From Lepas anatifera (Eukaryota; Arthropoda; Thecostraca; Lepadidae): a DNA stretch of 64,000 bases. Of the stretch, positions 1-10,845 are shown one piece after another; positions within the stretch are counted from its first letter, which is position 1, and each line of letters opens with the position of its first letter. Position numbers and translations under genes: made by a program. The DNA lies in assembly GCA_034440635.1 (NCBI GenBank), contig JAOTON010001685.1:2615001-2679000 (forward strand). Direction: 5' to 3'. Below the pieces are notes generated by a model. That model worked only from the letters and a program-made list of their open reading frames with translations, did no database searches and had not been told where the DNA came from.

Positions 1-606
1 TCTGAACAAGTAAAGATAGAGCAAAACGACTTGAACTATATGAATCCTCTTAGCAAGCTGAATCGAATGATATATAATTTGACCTTGCTAGGTCAAATCA
101 AGAATTTGACCTGACCTGAGGTCAGGTCAGGGTCAAATTATAAAAAAATGCATATCATTAGAACCGCAAAGCCCAGGCGAGTCTAATGCAGCTAAAATAA
201 ATGCTCTATCACCATCCGTTACTGAGTTATTCCGTAAAAACCATTTTTCCCATGTATTTCCAATGGAGAGGCCATGCCTGGTACCTGACCTTAGGTCATC
301 GATATCAAAAATACCGGAACATATGTTAGAGAACTCGGTGGGGCCATTATGTGTTATGAGTTTCAATCAGATAAGTTCACCCTGCTCCGACTTATGCTAT
401 CTTAAACTTATTTTGAGGTCGGGTCACTTGACCCCTACTGGTGACCTGACCTGAGATGACCTAACCTTAAAATTTTTACAGAAGTTGTAAAAATGATGAG
501 GGAAAAGGTATACCAAGTACGGTGGCGCTACGCGCCGCCGTTTTTCTACTATCTCCGAAAAACCCGAGGGGGGCGGGTACCCGCCCCCCGGCAATGCGCG
601 TGTTAA
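1..606 (-). mobile_element. TTAA-type MITE, family A, copy A1 (cut by window start)
   Basis: Reverse copy of the A element seen complete at 7593-8442 and 50237-51084; it starts inside the element and runs to the left terminus. Visible at its end are the hairpin ACGGCGGCGC-like segment (about 515-545), the GGGCGGGTACCCGCCC palindrome (about 570-590) and the terminus GCAATGCGCGTG followed by TTAA at 603-606. A nearly perfect 23-bp palindrome of AGGTCA half-sites lies near 113-135. The short open frames in it are not convincing genes. No transposase is encoded, so it would depend on one supplied in trans; piggyBac-type is inferred from the TTAA flank. Confidence 0.85.
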
Positions 607-1046
607 GCCTCCCTCTATGTATTAACTAAAGACACTCAGAAATTTCGGGGTTGGGAGGCTTTGAGCCAAGGGCAGCAGGGGTGTAAACTGCCCGTCCAGG
701 AATGGGTTAATACTTTACCAGTTGCAGGGAAAGTCGGCACAGAAGCTGGAGCTGCGATTTTGACTACATGCAAATTGCAAACGCGCTCCTCGAAACACTA
801 CTGAATCTCAATGCTTAAAATAGCAAATTCCACACGCACCATGCACGTGCAAAGTACACAAATGTCATTTTAGGCTGACAGGATCTTTTTACATGGCTTA
901 GGCGATAACAACAAGCGGGCAGATGCGAAGCTACCTGATCTCTAATTTTGGTCAACATGTTAGCCGTATGTATTCATGAGTAGGATGGCGTCGGCCGACA
1001 AGTTTATATCTTCGTGCCATACAGCTTTTTGTCTCAGTCCTTCCGC
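607..1046. other. Unassigned spacer between A1 and B1
   Basis: No convincing gene or RNA. The part around 650-710 weakly resembles the short repeat seen near 8962-9050 and 10352-10425 (shared 'atgggttaa' neighbourhood), otherwise nothing recognised. Confidence 0.5.
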
Positions 1047-2082
1047 TTAACCCTCGCCCCACCGGGGGGCCATCGATGGCCCTCCCTAAGGTTTTTCCGG
1101 GATAGCAGAAAAACGACAAGGCGCAGCACCGCGGTTGAGGGCTCTACCTCTCACTGCATCATTTTCCCATCATCCCTGAAATTTTTTACCCCGGGTCACC
1201 CAAGGTCAGGTCACCAGACGAGGTCAACCAAGGTCACCTCACTTCACCTTTAGAGCTCTGTAAGAGCTACATTTCAAAGTCGATCGATTTGGAACTTCCT
1301 ACACTTCATGACCCCTCCAGGGTCTACAAGGTGTATATCCGGGATTTTTCGATTTCGTGCCCTGAGGTCAGGTCACGAGGCGACCTCTCCCGATTGGAAA
1401 AGCATGGGGAAAAGCTATTTCATGATATAAAAGCCACAAAAATGATTGCAAATACTCAGACTGCTCAGAACAACGTTTTTGGACACCCTTTCACGGATCC
1501 CAGGGGTCATATTTGCCCTTTGACTTTTCCAAGGTCATTTAAGGTCACCAGAGGTCAAAAACAGTATTTTGACAATACCTTTTGACCTAATTGAGCTAGA
1601 GCGGTGAAACAAACACCATCGTGTTTGTCTTGTCACTGGCTTTCATTTTGATATACGGCAAGGTCACTTTTTGACCTTTCGTGACCTCAGGTCATATTAG
1701 GTCCCGAGGTGACCTCTGGTGGTCAAACCACTGGCGGGAGGTCTTTACGTTCCACATAGCGGAAAAAGTACTGGCAATTTGCTATCAAATGTACTTTACC
1801 AGGCCTCAATAGCTCTAATGACATAAGAGTTATGCCCAGTTTGCTTAATCATTGCATATTTGAGTGAAAATAGCCGATTTTGACCTAATTTGACCTCTGG
1901 AGGTCAAACCATTGACCTGAGCAGTAAAACATGCGAAGTAATTTCTTACTGAATTCACGCGAGCTTTCTATTGCACTTTGCAGATTTGCGCTAACGCCCA
2001 TATTTTCGGAGTTAGAGGGGGGGCCATCGATGGCCCCGGTGGGGCGAAGGTGGCGCCGGACCCCCGGTGGGGCGCGGGTTAA
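1047..2082 (+). mobile_element. TTAA-type MITE, family B, copy B1 (complete)
   Basis: Flanked by TTAA at 1047-1050 and 2079-2082. The left end begins CCCTCGCCCCACCGGGG and carries the subterminal palindrome around CCATCGATGG; the right end has the same palindrome, then CGAAGGTGGCGCCGG and a second copy of the CCCGGTGGGGCG terminus before CGGGTTAA. The interior has dozens of GGTCA/TGACC pentamers and no sustained reading frame. Terminal CCC next to TTAA is a piggyBac hallmark (established); assignment of this MITE to piggyBac is inference. Confidence 0.88.
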
Positions 2083-2485
2083 GAAATTGTGGCCTTGCAC
2101 TGTGGTCCTATCCGTACCCAAGTAACGCGATTTTGGGAGGATATTTAGCCATACCATAACTGTTTGTTTTGCTATTTGTGTAGGGGCTCGTGTCCTGCGT
2201 GCGAAATTACCTCAGTAGACGGCACGCGCTACAACACCACCACTTCGTGCCCCATGTAGCCATTGGCGCGTGCAGTTGTGCCCCAACCAAAACACAACGC
2301 GTGACATTGCTCTCTGTGAGACCCAATAACAGATTCTTAACCCTAATATTTTTATTGTAACCCTGTCCCAGGAGGCATACCATACCACGTGATTTAAATT
2401 TCCAGAAAGCAGTGTATGGATTGAAGAATTGTGCAAGCAGCTACACCGATATGTCCGATGCACATACCTGAAGTCCCTTCATGGC
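2083..2485. other. Spacer between inverted elements B1 and B2
   Basis: About 400 bases with no recognisable gene, RNA or repeat. It separates two B elements whose right ends face each other. Confidence 0.5.
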
Positions 2486-3509
2486 CTAACCCGCGCCCCA
2501 CCGAGGGTCACGAGCCACCTTCGCCCCACCAGAGGCCATCGATGGCCCCCTCTAACTCCGAAAATATGGGGGTTAGCGCAAATTTGCAAAGTGGATTAGA
2601 AAGCTCGTGTGAATTCAGTAAGAAATTATTTTGCATGCTTAAGTGCTCAGGTCAATGGTTTGACCTCCAGCGGTCAAGTTAGTTCACGATAGGCTATTTT
2701 CACTCAAATATGCAATGCTTAAGAAAACTGGGCCTAACTCTTATGCCATCAGAGCTATTAAAATCTGGTAAAATAGGAAAATGCCAGACCTTTTTCCGCT
2801 ATGTGGAACGTAATGACCTCCCGCCAGTGGTTTGACCTCCAGAGGTCACCTCGTAACCTCATATGACCTGAGGTCACCGAAGGTCATAAAGTGACCTTGC
2901 TGTATATCAGATGAAAGCCAGTGATGAGACATATACATGATGGTGTTTGATGCAGCGCTCTAGCTTAATTAGGTCAAAAGTTATTGCCAAAATACTGTTT
3001 TTGACCCATGGTGACCTTAGATGACCTCGGAGAGGTTAAACGGCAAATATGACCCCTGAGATCCGTGAAAGGGTGTCCAAGAAAGCTTTTCAGAGCAAGC
3101 CGAGCATTTTCAATCGTTTTTGTGGCTTTTATATCATAAGACAGCTTTTTCCCATGCTTATTCAATGGGAGAGGTCACCTCGTGACCTGACCTCAGGTCA
3201 CGAAATCGAAAAATCCCGGATATACACCTTATAGACCCTGGCAGTACCATGAAGTGTAGGAAGTTTCAAATCGATTGACTGAGAAACGTAGCTCTTATAG
3301 ACCTCAAAAGTTGAAGTGAGATGATCTTAGTTGACCTCGCCTGGTGACCTGACCTTGGGTGACCCGGGATAAAAAAATTTCAGGGACGGTGGGAAAATGA
3401 TGTGGTAAGAGATAGAGCCCTCAATCGCGGTCCTGCGTCTCGTTGTTTTTCTGCTATCTTGAAAAACCCTTAGGCAGGCCATCGATGGCCCCGGTGGGGC
3501 GAGGGTTAA
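2486..3509 (-). mobile_element. TTAA-type MITE, family B, copy B2 (complete, inverted)
   Basis: Right terminus first (CCCGCGCCCCACCG, then the CCATCGATGG palindrome near 2535) and left terminus last (palindrome near 3476-3490, GGGGCGAGGG, TTAA at 3506-3509). The left-hand flank is CTAA rather than TTAA, a one-base decay. Length matches B1. It lies in opposite orientation to B1 about 400 bp away, so the two could form a long cruciform. Confidence 0.86.
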
Positions 3510-3701
3510 TACCTAACATGAACAAGTCTTCAAACAATAATTTACTCGACTCTTCATACGTGAGTACCATCTCAAGGGTATCGGCGTTTATAAGATGGTG
3601 TTAATTGCACCTCCGACTTTTTCACCTCTCATTGTTGCACTGGTCCTGTTTACATTGCACAGTTTCTCTAAACCTATTTCATGCGTGCACAATAATAGAT
3701 T

Positions 3702-4961
3702 ATAACCCGCGCCGGTGGGCCTCCCAGCCACCTTCGCCCTGGTTGGGGGGGGGTTAACACCCATCCCTCTCGATCCTGGTTCCTTTGCGGTTGAGCGAAA
3801 AAAAACACGAACGCTAGTGGACTGCTCATTAGAGTTTATGAAGAACCTATATCCATCACTTTTTGCCACAGGTCAATATTGAGGTCATGACAGGTCAAAA
3901 AAGGTGACATGTTAGAGAACAGTTTCTGGACTCTGTGACAGAATTGAGTTAGAATATATTTTTAGGAACTATTCGCTTCCTCACGTTACGGCAAATCAAA
4001 TGATGTATCATATGAATATGAATATACTGGGACAAAACATTAAATGACTTGACCTAAGGTTAGGTCAAGGTCACCATAGTCAATATCCATAGCATAGTCA
4101 ATATGCGTATCGATCAATTTGCAATAATAATCCAAGGGTAAAGTTATCAAAATACATGTTTTACATTGATTTTCTGCCAATCTATTGACCCAAGTTAGAA
4201 AACATGCTTAAGTAGTCCCAGATTGCCTATCAAAGTTCACAGGTCCAGAGCTGCAGCATTCACCTGGAGAGGGACCCAGAATACTAAGATGTGGAGAATA
4301 GGAAAGTTTCTAAGCTCTATCTGCAGAGATATAGTATTTTTTCGCTCGTGCATTTTCAATTGAGAGGTCATGATCCCTAAGTCATCCATATGAAATACCC
4401 GGAATATATGTTGCATTGTTCGGTGGGTATATGGTGTGATGAGTTTCAATCGGATCTATTGACCCTATTAATTTTATCGTTGATAGGTTTTGAAGTGCTG
4501 CGGCGAGCAGCACGATAATAAGTCGATGAGGTGTTCACTGGCCTGTTCCCTCGAATCAGGAAATGTAAGAAACACTTGTAAACAATGTAACAATCAAATG
4601 AAACAATGAACAATGAAATAAACAATAAACAATGAAATGTAAACAAGTGTTTTTTACATCCCGGGTTCGAGGGGACAGGCCAGTGAACACCTTACCAACT
4701 ATTCTTTGTATGCTATCATAAACTTTTTGGGGGTGAGGTCACTTGTTCTGCACTACCGACCTGCCCTGAAATAACCCAACCTTATAATTGTGGGAAAAGT
4801 TACACAATTTATCAAGGATAAGGTGTGCCAAGTACAACGGAGCCTCGCGCCGCTGTTTTTTGTGCCACGTGAAAAACCCAAATGGGGGAGTGTTCAAGCA
4901 CCTTCTCCCAGCGGCTCGAAGGGGTGTTTAAACACCCTCCCCTCACCGGGGCGTGGCTTAA
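3702..4961 (-). mobile_element. TTAA-type MITE, family C, copy C1, with foldback insertion
   Basis: Right terminus first (CCCGCGCCGGTGGG, AGCCACCTTCGCCC, GC tract) and left terminus last (GGGTGTTTAAACACCC palindrome near 4922-4937, ACCGGGGCGTGG, TTAA at 4958-4961). The left-hand flank reads ATAA, probably a decayed TTAA. Net length is about 1 kb once the 235-bp foldback at 4467-4701 is removed, matching the intact C6 (28054-29029). Confidence 0.83.
4467..4701. mobile_element. Foldback MITE, family D, copy D1
   Basis: Interrupts C1. Two arms of about 48 bp (near 4529-4577 and 4643-4692) are inverted copies: GGTGTTCACTGGCCTGT at one end and ACAGGCCAGTGAACACC at the other. The loop is A-rich with repeated AACAATGAA. 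Related copies are at 17397-17600 and 37517-37828. The superfamily is not known. Confidence 0.75.
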
Positions 4962-5108
4962 TCCACATCTCTGTTACTTATTCTTTGACTGAACTAGCTA
5001 TGCTACTTATTTGGTTCAAGTAAACGGACGTTTTCTTCTTATAAACTTGAAGCGCCCACGCTGGGTATTGGGGCCAACTTTTTTCTGAATGGGGTTTGGG
5101 GCCAACAT

Positions 5109-6094
5109 TTAACCTTCACCCCGGTGGGGGTGTTTAAACACCCCCTACTGTTTTTCTGGCGGCATAAAAACGACGGTGCAAAGCGCCGCCGTACTTGGTA
5201 CACCTTTTCTTTGATCAGTTCGGTAACTTCTAAAAAAATTAAGGTCGGGACATCTCAGGTGAGGTTACCAGTGCAGGTCAAGTGACCTCAACTTCAAAAA
5301 TTCACATAGCATAGGTAACTCAAAACAGAGTCAATCTATCCCATTGAAGCTCATATAACAAAATGGGCCCATAAAGTGCTACAAGACTTATTCCGGAATT
5401 GTTTATATCAATGACCTAGGGTCAGATACGGATCATGACCTTTCCATTGGAAATGCATAGAAAAACAGGAGTGGAGCGATGGGTCTATTTGTGACTATAC
5501 AGCTTCAAATGCTTTCAAATTCTCCAAATCGTAGTATCATAGGCCCGTTTAGGTGCATGTTATAATTTTTGATCTGTGACCTCTGAGAGATCATCTGGGG
5601 CTACTTAAGTAGGTTTTCAGACTTGGGTCAATAACTTTGTAGGAAATGATGTTAAAGCTTTTATTTTGATACCATTACGTTTGGGATTATTATTGTGAGT
5701 CGATTGCTTTCCACATTGACTATGCTAGGGCAGATGGCAACCTTGACCTGGCTTTAGGTCTGTTTTTTTCCTCGTATAGTCATATTATACATCATTCGAT
5801 TTGCCGTAACGAGAGGAAGCGAATGAAGCCTACAAATTTATTCGAACTCAACTCTGTCAGACACTAGAGCCCAGAAACTATTCTCTTACTCATCATCGTT
5901 TTTTACTTGTCAAAACCTCAATATTGACATGACCAAAAGTGTCTAATGTAGCTTCGCCACTAATTTTAATGAGCTATACTCTAGCTTTCACGTTTTTCGC
6001 TATCCCGAATAGGAGCTGAGTTCGACGGGGGGGGCGCTTGAAAATCTCCCACCAGGGCGAAGGTGGCTCTCAGGCCCACCGGGGTGGGTGCTAA
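5109..6094 (+). mobile_element. TTAA-type MITE, family C, copy C2 (complete)
   Basis: TTAA at 5109-5112 followed by CCTTCACCCCGG and the GGGGGTGTTTAAACACCCCC palindrome (5126-5145), then a GC hairpin near 5172-5194. The right end contains GGGCGAAGGTGGC and CCACCGGGG, ending at a CTAA (6091-6094) that stands for a decayed TTAA. Length 986 bp equals C6. No coding potential. Confidence 0.87.
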
Positions 6095-7112
6095 CGCGGC
6101 TTAATATATTTCTCAGAAAAGGTAATTACATTTTCTATTTACAACTTCATCCATACATTTTAAAAGGCAGCCACCGTTACCGAGAAAATAAATGATAAAG
6201 CCACTAAAACATTTCCAAAGTCCTCGATGATTACGAAATCAAAGGAGCTGCAAAAGCACCGAAAGGACTGAAAGGACCAACGTACTGAAAACTTAGTAAC
6301 GGTCTGACGACACCACTCAAATCGAAGATTAATGCAGTTTGTTCATGGCGGTTTGAACGTTTGCTTATATTGATATTGTTTGCAACTGTTTTGATGTGAT
6401 CCGTACAATAGTATGAAAATAATCACTAAAATAGAGAGATAAATTCTAAACTTGGAAACTCCAGCCCCCATCGCCAGCTAGGCAATTTTACTTAATTCGA
6501 TTAGTGTTTTTCTAGTTTTACTTTTAAGCGAAGAAAAACAATAGTAGAACAAGGAGAGTGATTTGTACCACATATAACCGTATTTCTTGTTTATGTCCTG
6601 TTTGTCTTACAAATCGCTTCTGAGCGTTTTTCTCAGATAGCTCGTGAAGAAACATATGGTTTGCAGCGACATTGGTGTGATGGAACGCTTTATCCTTGTT
6701 GCTTCATATATCCCAGTGGTAAGAATTCGGGAGTCAGTAACTATCTTTCTTTTTTTCTGGGAATCCCAAAACAAACGTTATTTATATTTTGAAAGATGAA
6801 CTCGATGTTTTCTTTTTGCAAAGGATCCACGAGTTTAACGATGGTTGCACTAAACTTACGAAGGTGCTCAACTTCTTGTATATTGTTCATAAACTATTTT
6901 CGCTGATATGTGTGCCTCCAGTCATTTTCCAATCAATACCCTATCAAACCAGGGCTGGGGTCCACGACCTGCCTAGTTTGAAAGAAATCTCCACCACTGC
7001 GTCACACTGCTTGCTGTACTTCGGCCGCTCCAGTTCAGGTGGCGCTACCATCGGACTACAGTAGCGTCACCTGTATCTGTCCCGAGCGCATACAGCATAC
7101 AGTGGCGCAATC
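6095..7112. other. Unassigned 1-kb spacer
   Basis: A/T-biased DNA. The longest open frame (about 90 codons at 6789-7064) resembles nothing I recognise and shows no splice or codon-bias support. No repeat of the families described here was seen. Confidence 0.5.
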
Positions 7113-8949
7113 TTAACCCGAGCCCCGGTGGGCCTCTGAGCCACCTTCGTCCGGGTGCGGAGAAGGGGTTTTAACACCCTCCTCAACTCGGCTCCTATGC
7201 GGGATAGCGAAAAAAACGCGAACGCCGATGGATAGCTCATACAAATTCATGAAGAAGCTATACTAGTCACTTTTTAAACCAGGTCAATATTGAGGTCATG
7301 ACAGGTCAAAGAAGGTGACATTTTGAGTAGAGTTTTGCGCTCTAGCATCGGACAGAGTTGAGTTAGAATAATTTTTAGACACCATTCGCTTCCTCTCGTC
7401 ACGGAAAATCGAATGATGTACACATAATATGACCCATACTAGGTCAAAACACAACAAAGAACCTGACTTCAGGTCAGGTCAAGGTCACTTTTTAACCTAG
7501 CATGGTCAATATGCATATCGATCGACTCGCACTAGCAATCCAAACGCAATGATTTCAAAATAAAGGCTGTGTCATCATTTCATGCAAAGTTATTAACACG
7601 CGCATTGACGGGGGGCGGGTACCCGCCCCCTCGGGTTTTTCGAAGATAGCAGAAAAACGGCGGCGCGTAGCGCCGTTGTACTTGGCATACCTTTTCCCTC
7701 ATCATTTTTACAACTTCTGTAAAAATTTTAAGGATAGGTCATCTCAGGTCAGGTCACCAGTACAGGTCAAGTGACCCGACCTCAAAAAAAAAGTTTAAGA
7801 TAGCATTAGTCGGAGCAGGGTGAACTTATCCCATTGAAACTCATATCACATAATGGCCCCACCGAGTTCTCTAAAATTTGTTCCGGTATTTTTGATATCG
7901 ATGAACTAAGGTCAGGTACGAGGCATGACCTATCCATTGCAAATACATGGGAAAATGTTTTTTATGGAATAACTCAGTAACGGATGGTGATAGAGCATTT
8001 ATTTTAGCTTTATTAGACTCGCCTGGGCTTTGCAGTTCTCATGATATGCATTTTATATAATTTGACCCTGACCTGACCTTAGGTCAGGTCAAATCCTTTA
8101 TTTGACCTGGCAAGGTCAAATTATATATCATTCGATTTGGCTTGCTGAGAGGATTCATATAGTTCAACTCGTTTTGCTCTATCTTTACTTGTTCAGATGT
8201 AATGACCGAAAAGCTGAATTTACATGTTATCCCTATGACGGCTGTTTTTGACCTCTCGTGACCTTAAATGTGACCTGACAAAAAAATGGTTCAAATGTTT
8301 TCGATGGAGAAGTGAATGGGCAGCCCAACACCGTTTACCGTTTTTTGCTACCTACCGTGGTTCTCGAGATTTTATGGGGGCGGGTACCCGCCCCCCCCGT
8401 CAATGCGAAGGTGGCTCAGACCCCCGTCAATGTGCGTGTTAACCAAGTCTGAAAACTGCTCAAGTAGTCCCAGATGAACTCTCAGAGGTCACAGGTCAAA
8501 AATTGTAACATGAACCTGGAAAGGGGCCCAGTATACTACGATTTGGAGAATATGAAGGTATTCTCAGCTGTATCCACACAAATACAGCCCAATTTCTGTT
8601 TTTCCCATGTATTTCCAATGGAGAGGCCGTGTTCCGTACTTGACCATAGGTCATTAATATGAAAAATCCTGGAATATTTCTTGTAGCACTTGATGAGCCC
8701 ATTATGTGGTACAAGTTTTAATTCGATATATTTTTTTGCTACCTTAAACATTTTTGGAGGTGAGGTCACTTTACCTGTACTGGTGACCTGACCTGAGATG
8801 ATCCAACCTTAAAATTTTGGAGAAAGTTGCGGAACTGATCGAAGATAAGGTGTGCCAAGTACGGCAGTGCTTAGCGCCACCGTTTCTTCGTGCTGCCGGA
8901 AACACCCGAGGAGGAGGTATTCAAACACCCCCACTGAGGCGAGGGGTAA
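7113..8949 (-). mobile_element. TTAA-type MITE, family C, copy C3, interrupted by A2
   Basis: Starts at TTAA (7113-7116) with the C right terminus CCCGAGCCCCGGTGGG and ends near GTAA (8946-8949) after the C left terminus. It is split by the complete A2 element at 7593-8442. The C sequence stops at CAAAGTTATTAA and resumes after A2 with TTAACCAAGTCTG, where uninterrupted C copies read through (compare 15880-15900 on the other strand). Net length without A2 is about 990 bp. Confidence 0.87.
7593..8442 (+). mobile_element. TTAA-type MITE, family A, copy A2 (complete, nested in C3)
   Basis: Reference copy for family A. TTAA at 7593-7596 and 8439-8442. Left terminus CACGCGCATTGACGGGG, palindrome GGGCGGGTACCCGCCC, then TTTTTCG and a GC hairpin. 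The right end repeats the GGGTACCC palindrome, then CCGTCAATGCGAAGGTGGC and a second CCCCCGTCAATG before GTGCGTGTTAA. The middle has a palindromic cluster of AGGTCA half-sites near 8067-8092. Non-coding; mobilisation would need an enzyme in trans. Confidence 0.9.
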
Positions 8950-9713
8950 TGCGTGGAACATAGCTGGAAATTTATTCTCGGTCCAAAGGGGGTAGGTCCT
9001 GGATGGGTTAACGCTGGAACAGCAATACAAGCCCTTTAAAAAGCCTATGGGAGACCAGAAAGCAAGGGGGAGGGGGCGTCATGACCCCCCAATCCCCCGA
9101 TCTCCAACCATGGTGAGGAACATGGTTAGGTCTGGATTTTCTGCCGTTATAATGTATTTTGCAGCCCACAGACACTGCCAGAAAGCAATGCATGAACATG
9201 TTGTCTCCACCTGGTTCTCAAATTACATTGCCAAGCTCTTTTTCCTATTTTGCTTATCTTGGGGGTTTTTGTTCTTATTCCTGAACTTGTGTTTGGGTTT
9301 TCTTTTTTCGTCCGTTTTTGTTATGCACTTCCGCAGATTTAAAGCACGGCGATGATATTTATTTGGTTTTCTCGCCAACGACAATTAGGAGATGATCCAG
9401 CCTTCGGCGGCGCGACTCTTTTGAAAGGTGTTTTTCAAAAGAGTCACTCCGGAGAGCCGGGGAGCTGGGAGGGGGTACACATTATCCCGGCAATGGCGCT
9501 AATGAATACTCTATGGGTAGGTTAACAAGGACAAAAAGAGCTAGACCGTCCGCAGGCCTACCGCTTTGAAACGTCAGCCCCAAGAAGGGGGTAACCGAAG
9601 TGACAACATTGTTGCAGGTGGCGCTGCCAGTCATCGTCACAGAGGTAGAGGGCGTAGGCATCGATCGGCACATACTGGTGGGCACTGGATCAACAGAGCC
9701 TTTGTTGGGGTAC
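8950..9713. other. Unassigned spacer with a short dispersed repeat and a hairpin
   Basis: Holds a ~75-bp repeat (near 8962-9050, sharing 'cctggatgggttaacgctgg' with 10352-10425) and a 13-bp perfect stem at 9414-9445. Open frames here (about 100 codons at 9047-9355) are not recognisable proteins. Confidence 0.45.
9414..9445. repeat. Perfect 13-bp inverted repeat
   Basis: GACTCTTTTGAAA (9414-9426) and its exact reverse complement at 9433-9445 leave a 6-base loop. In a eukaryotic context this is not a transcription terminator by itself; it may be the remnant of a small MITE. Confidence 0.55.
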
Positions 9714-9896
9714 TTAACCCTTTCGTTCCTGAATTAATTTTTTGCTAGGATTTCGAATTCCTTTTACAGAAATATTTGCTTGGGTCAGTCATTAACAGTA
9801 CCATCCCCATTTTTACCTCCGACCCCCTTCCCTCCCAAAATCTGGAAATTTGAGGTGGTCGAGATCTCGACCACTAGGAGGATATCCGTCAGTTAG
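9714..9896 (+). mobile_element. Small TTAA-type MITE, family E, copy E1
   Basis: TTAA at 9714-9717 followed by CCCTTTCGTTCCT; the far end carries the palindrome GGTCGAGATCTCGACC, CTAGGAGGATATCCGTCA and a TTAG. The reverse arrangement is found at 19536-19954, which confirms both ends. Terminal CCC beside TTAA again fits piggyBac-type mobilisation (inference). Length about 180 bp. Confidence 0.75.
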
Positions 9897-9897
9897 G

Positions 9898-10452
9898 TTT
9901 GTATGCCCAAATGCCATTGATTACATGTGCTGGTCTTCTCTAACGGTACTGAAATAATTTCACAGGCATACAGATACAGTTTAGTTCATAATTGAGCCTT
10001 AAATAAATTACAAGCATCATAAAATGTGCGGACGTGCTGACGACAGGACTGGCCAAACTTGATTTGCACCTGTCAGCTACTCAATTTAAAACAGGGCTGG
10101 ACCAGTATGCTTTGGAACGGGTCAAATTTTCAACTTTGGAAATAAATATCGCAGCAACTCCCATCCACTATGGACTAAACTCACAAAATCGGGATCACAG
10201 AGCCATATCTGTATTCCAATGGGTGCAAAAAGCGCACTCTGCGTCCCCCAGGCTTGCTCGTGGCAGGTCTACCTGCACCCTTGGGCGCCTCTGCAAGCTG
10301 ACCCAGGTAGAAGTTCATTGGAAACTACCACCACAAAGATCGGAAACCAAGGCTGGAGATCTCTTCTCGACTCAGGGGGTTCCTGGATGGGTTAACGCTG
10401 GCACAACAATACAAACCTATGGGGAAGGGGTAGGGTACAAAACCTATGAGAA
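9898..10452. other. Unassigned flank of the giant hAT-like insertion
   Basis: Contains an open frame of 166 codons (10034-10534), which runs into the transposon terminus and its GC tract and resembles no known protein; I do not regard it as a gene. The ~75-bp repeat at 10352-10425 also occurs near 8962-9050. Confidence 0.45.
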
Positions 10453-10533
10453 ACCTGAAACAGTGACGGATCCAAGGGGGGGCCCAGGGGGCCCGGGCCC
10501 CCCCTTAGCTCCGAAGCGCCTCAGCATAGCTTA

Positions 10534-10568
10534 GCTCATATCGGGCGCCGAAGGCGCCCGATATGAGC
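10534..10568. repeat. Perfect 16-bp palindrome at the satellite edge
   Basis: GCTCATATCGGGCGCC (10534-10549), three-base loop GAA, then the exact reverse complement (10553-10568). It lies about 70 bp inside the left terminus of the giant insertion and directly precedes the satellite, and it contains the GGCGCC core of the satellite monomer. Confidence 0.9.
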
Positions 10569-10845
10569 GGCGCGCCTGTACCCATTTCGTGCGCCAAGGT
10601 GGTAGATACCACTTATTCCACTTGTATTAACACATAGTCCTTAAAACCATGGCAAAGCGCCCCTGCCCAAATACTAGACGCCTTTACTGGTCTTTTGCGC
10701 CCCAGTAAAATGTTGAAGATGAAAATTAGAAAGCTAACAAAAGCGCCCCGGCAAAGAAAAGGCGCCACTAGATAACAGGGTTGCGCCATGGGGAACTAAT
10801 GCACCCCTGAGTAGCCTAGGCGCCCCCTGGATGAAGCGCCCCTGG
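10569..10845. repeat. GGCGCC satellite, monomeric left flank
   Basis: Diverged ~19-bp monomers of the type GCGCCCCTGGATAGCAAAG without the regular 375-bp superstructure. Spacing is irregular compared with the array to the right. Confidence 0.75.

Noticed and set aside
1..606. Viral or integrated-virus sequence in the AGGTCA-rich blocks
   Set aside because: No polymerase, capsid or integrase frames; structure is fully explained by TTAA-flanked MITEs.
9414..9445. Bacterial-type terminator
   Set aside because: A hairpin next to T residues, but the window is eukaryotic and no gene ends here.
10034..10534. 166-codon open frame
   Set aside because: Its last part is the hAT terminus and GC tract; no similarity to a known protein and no splice or start support.
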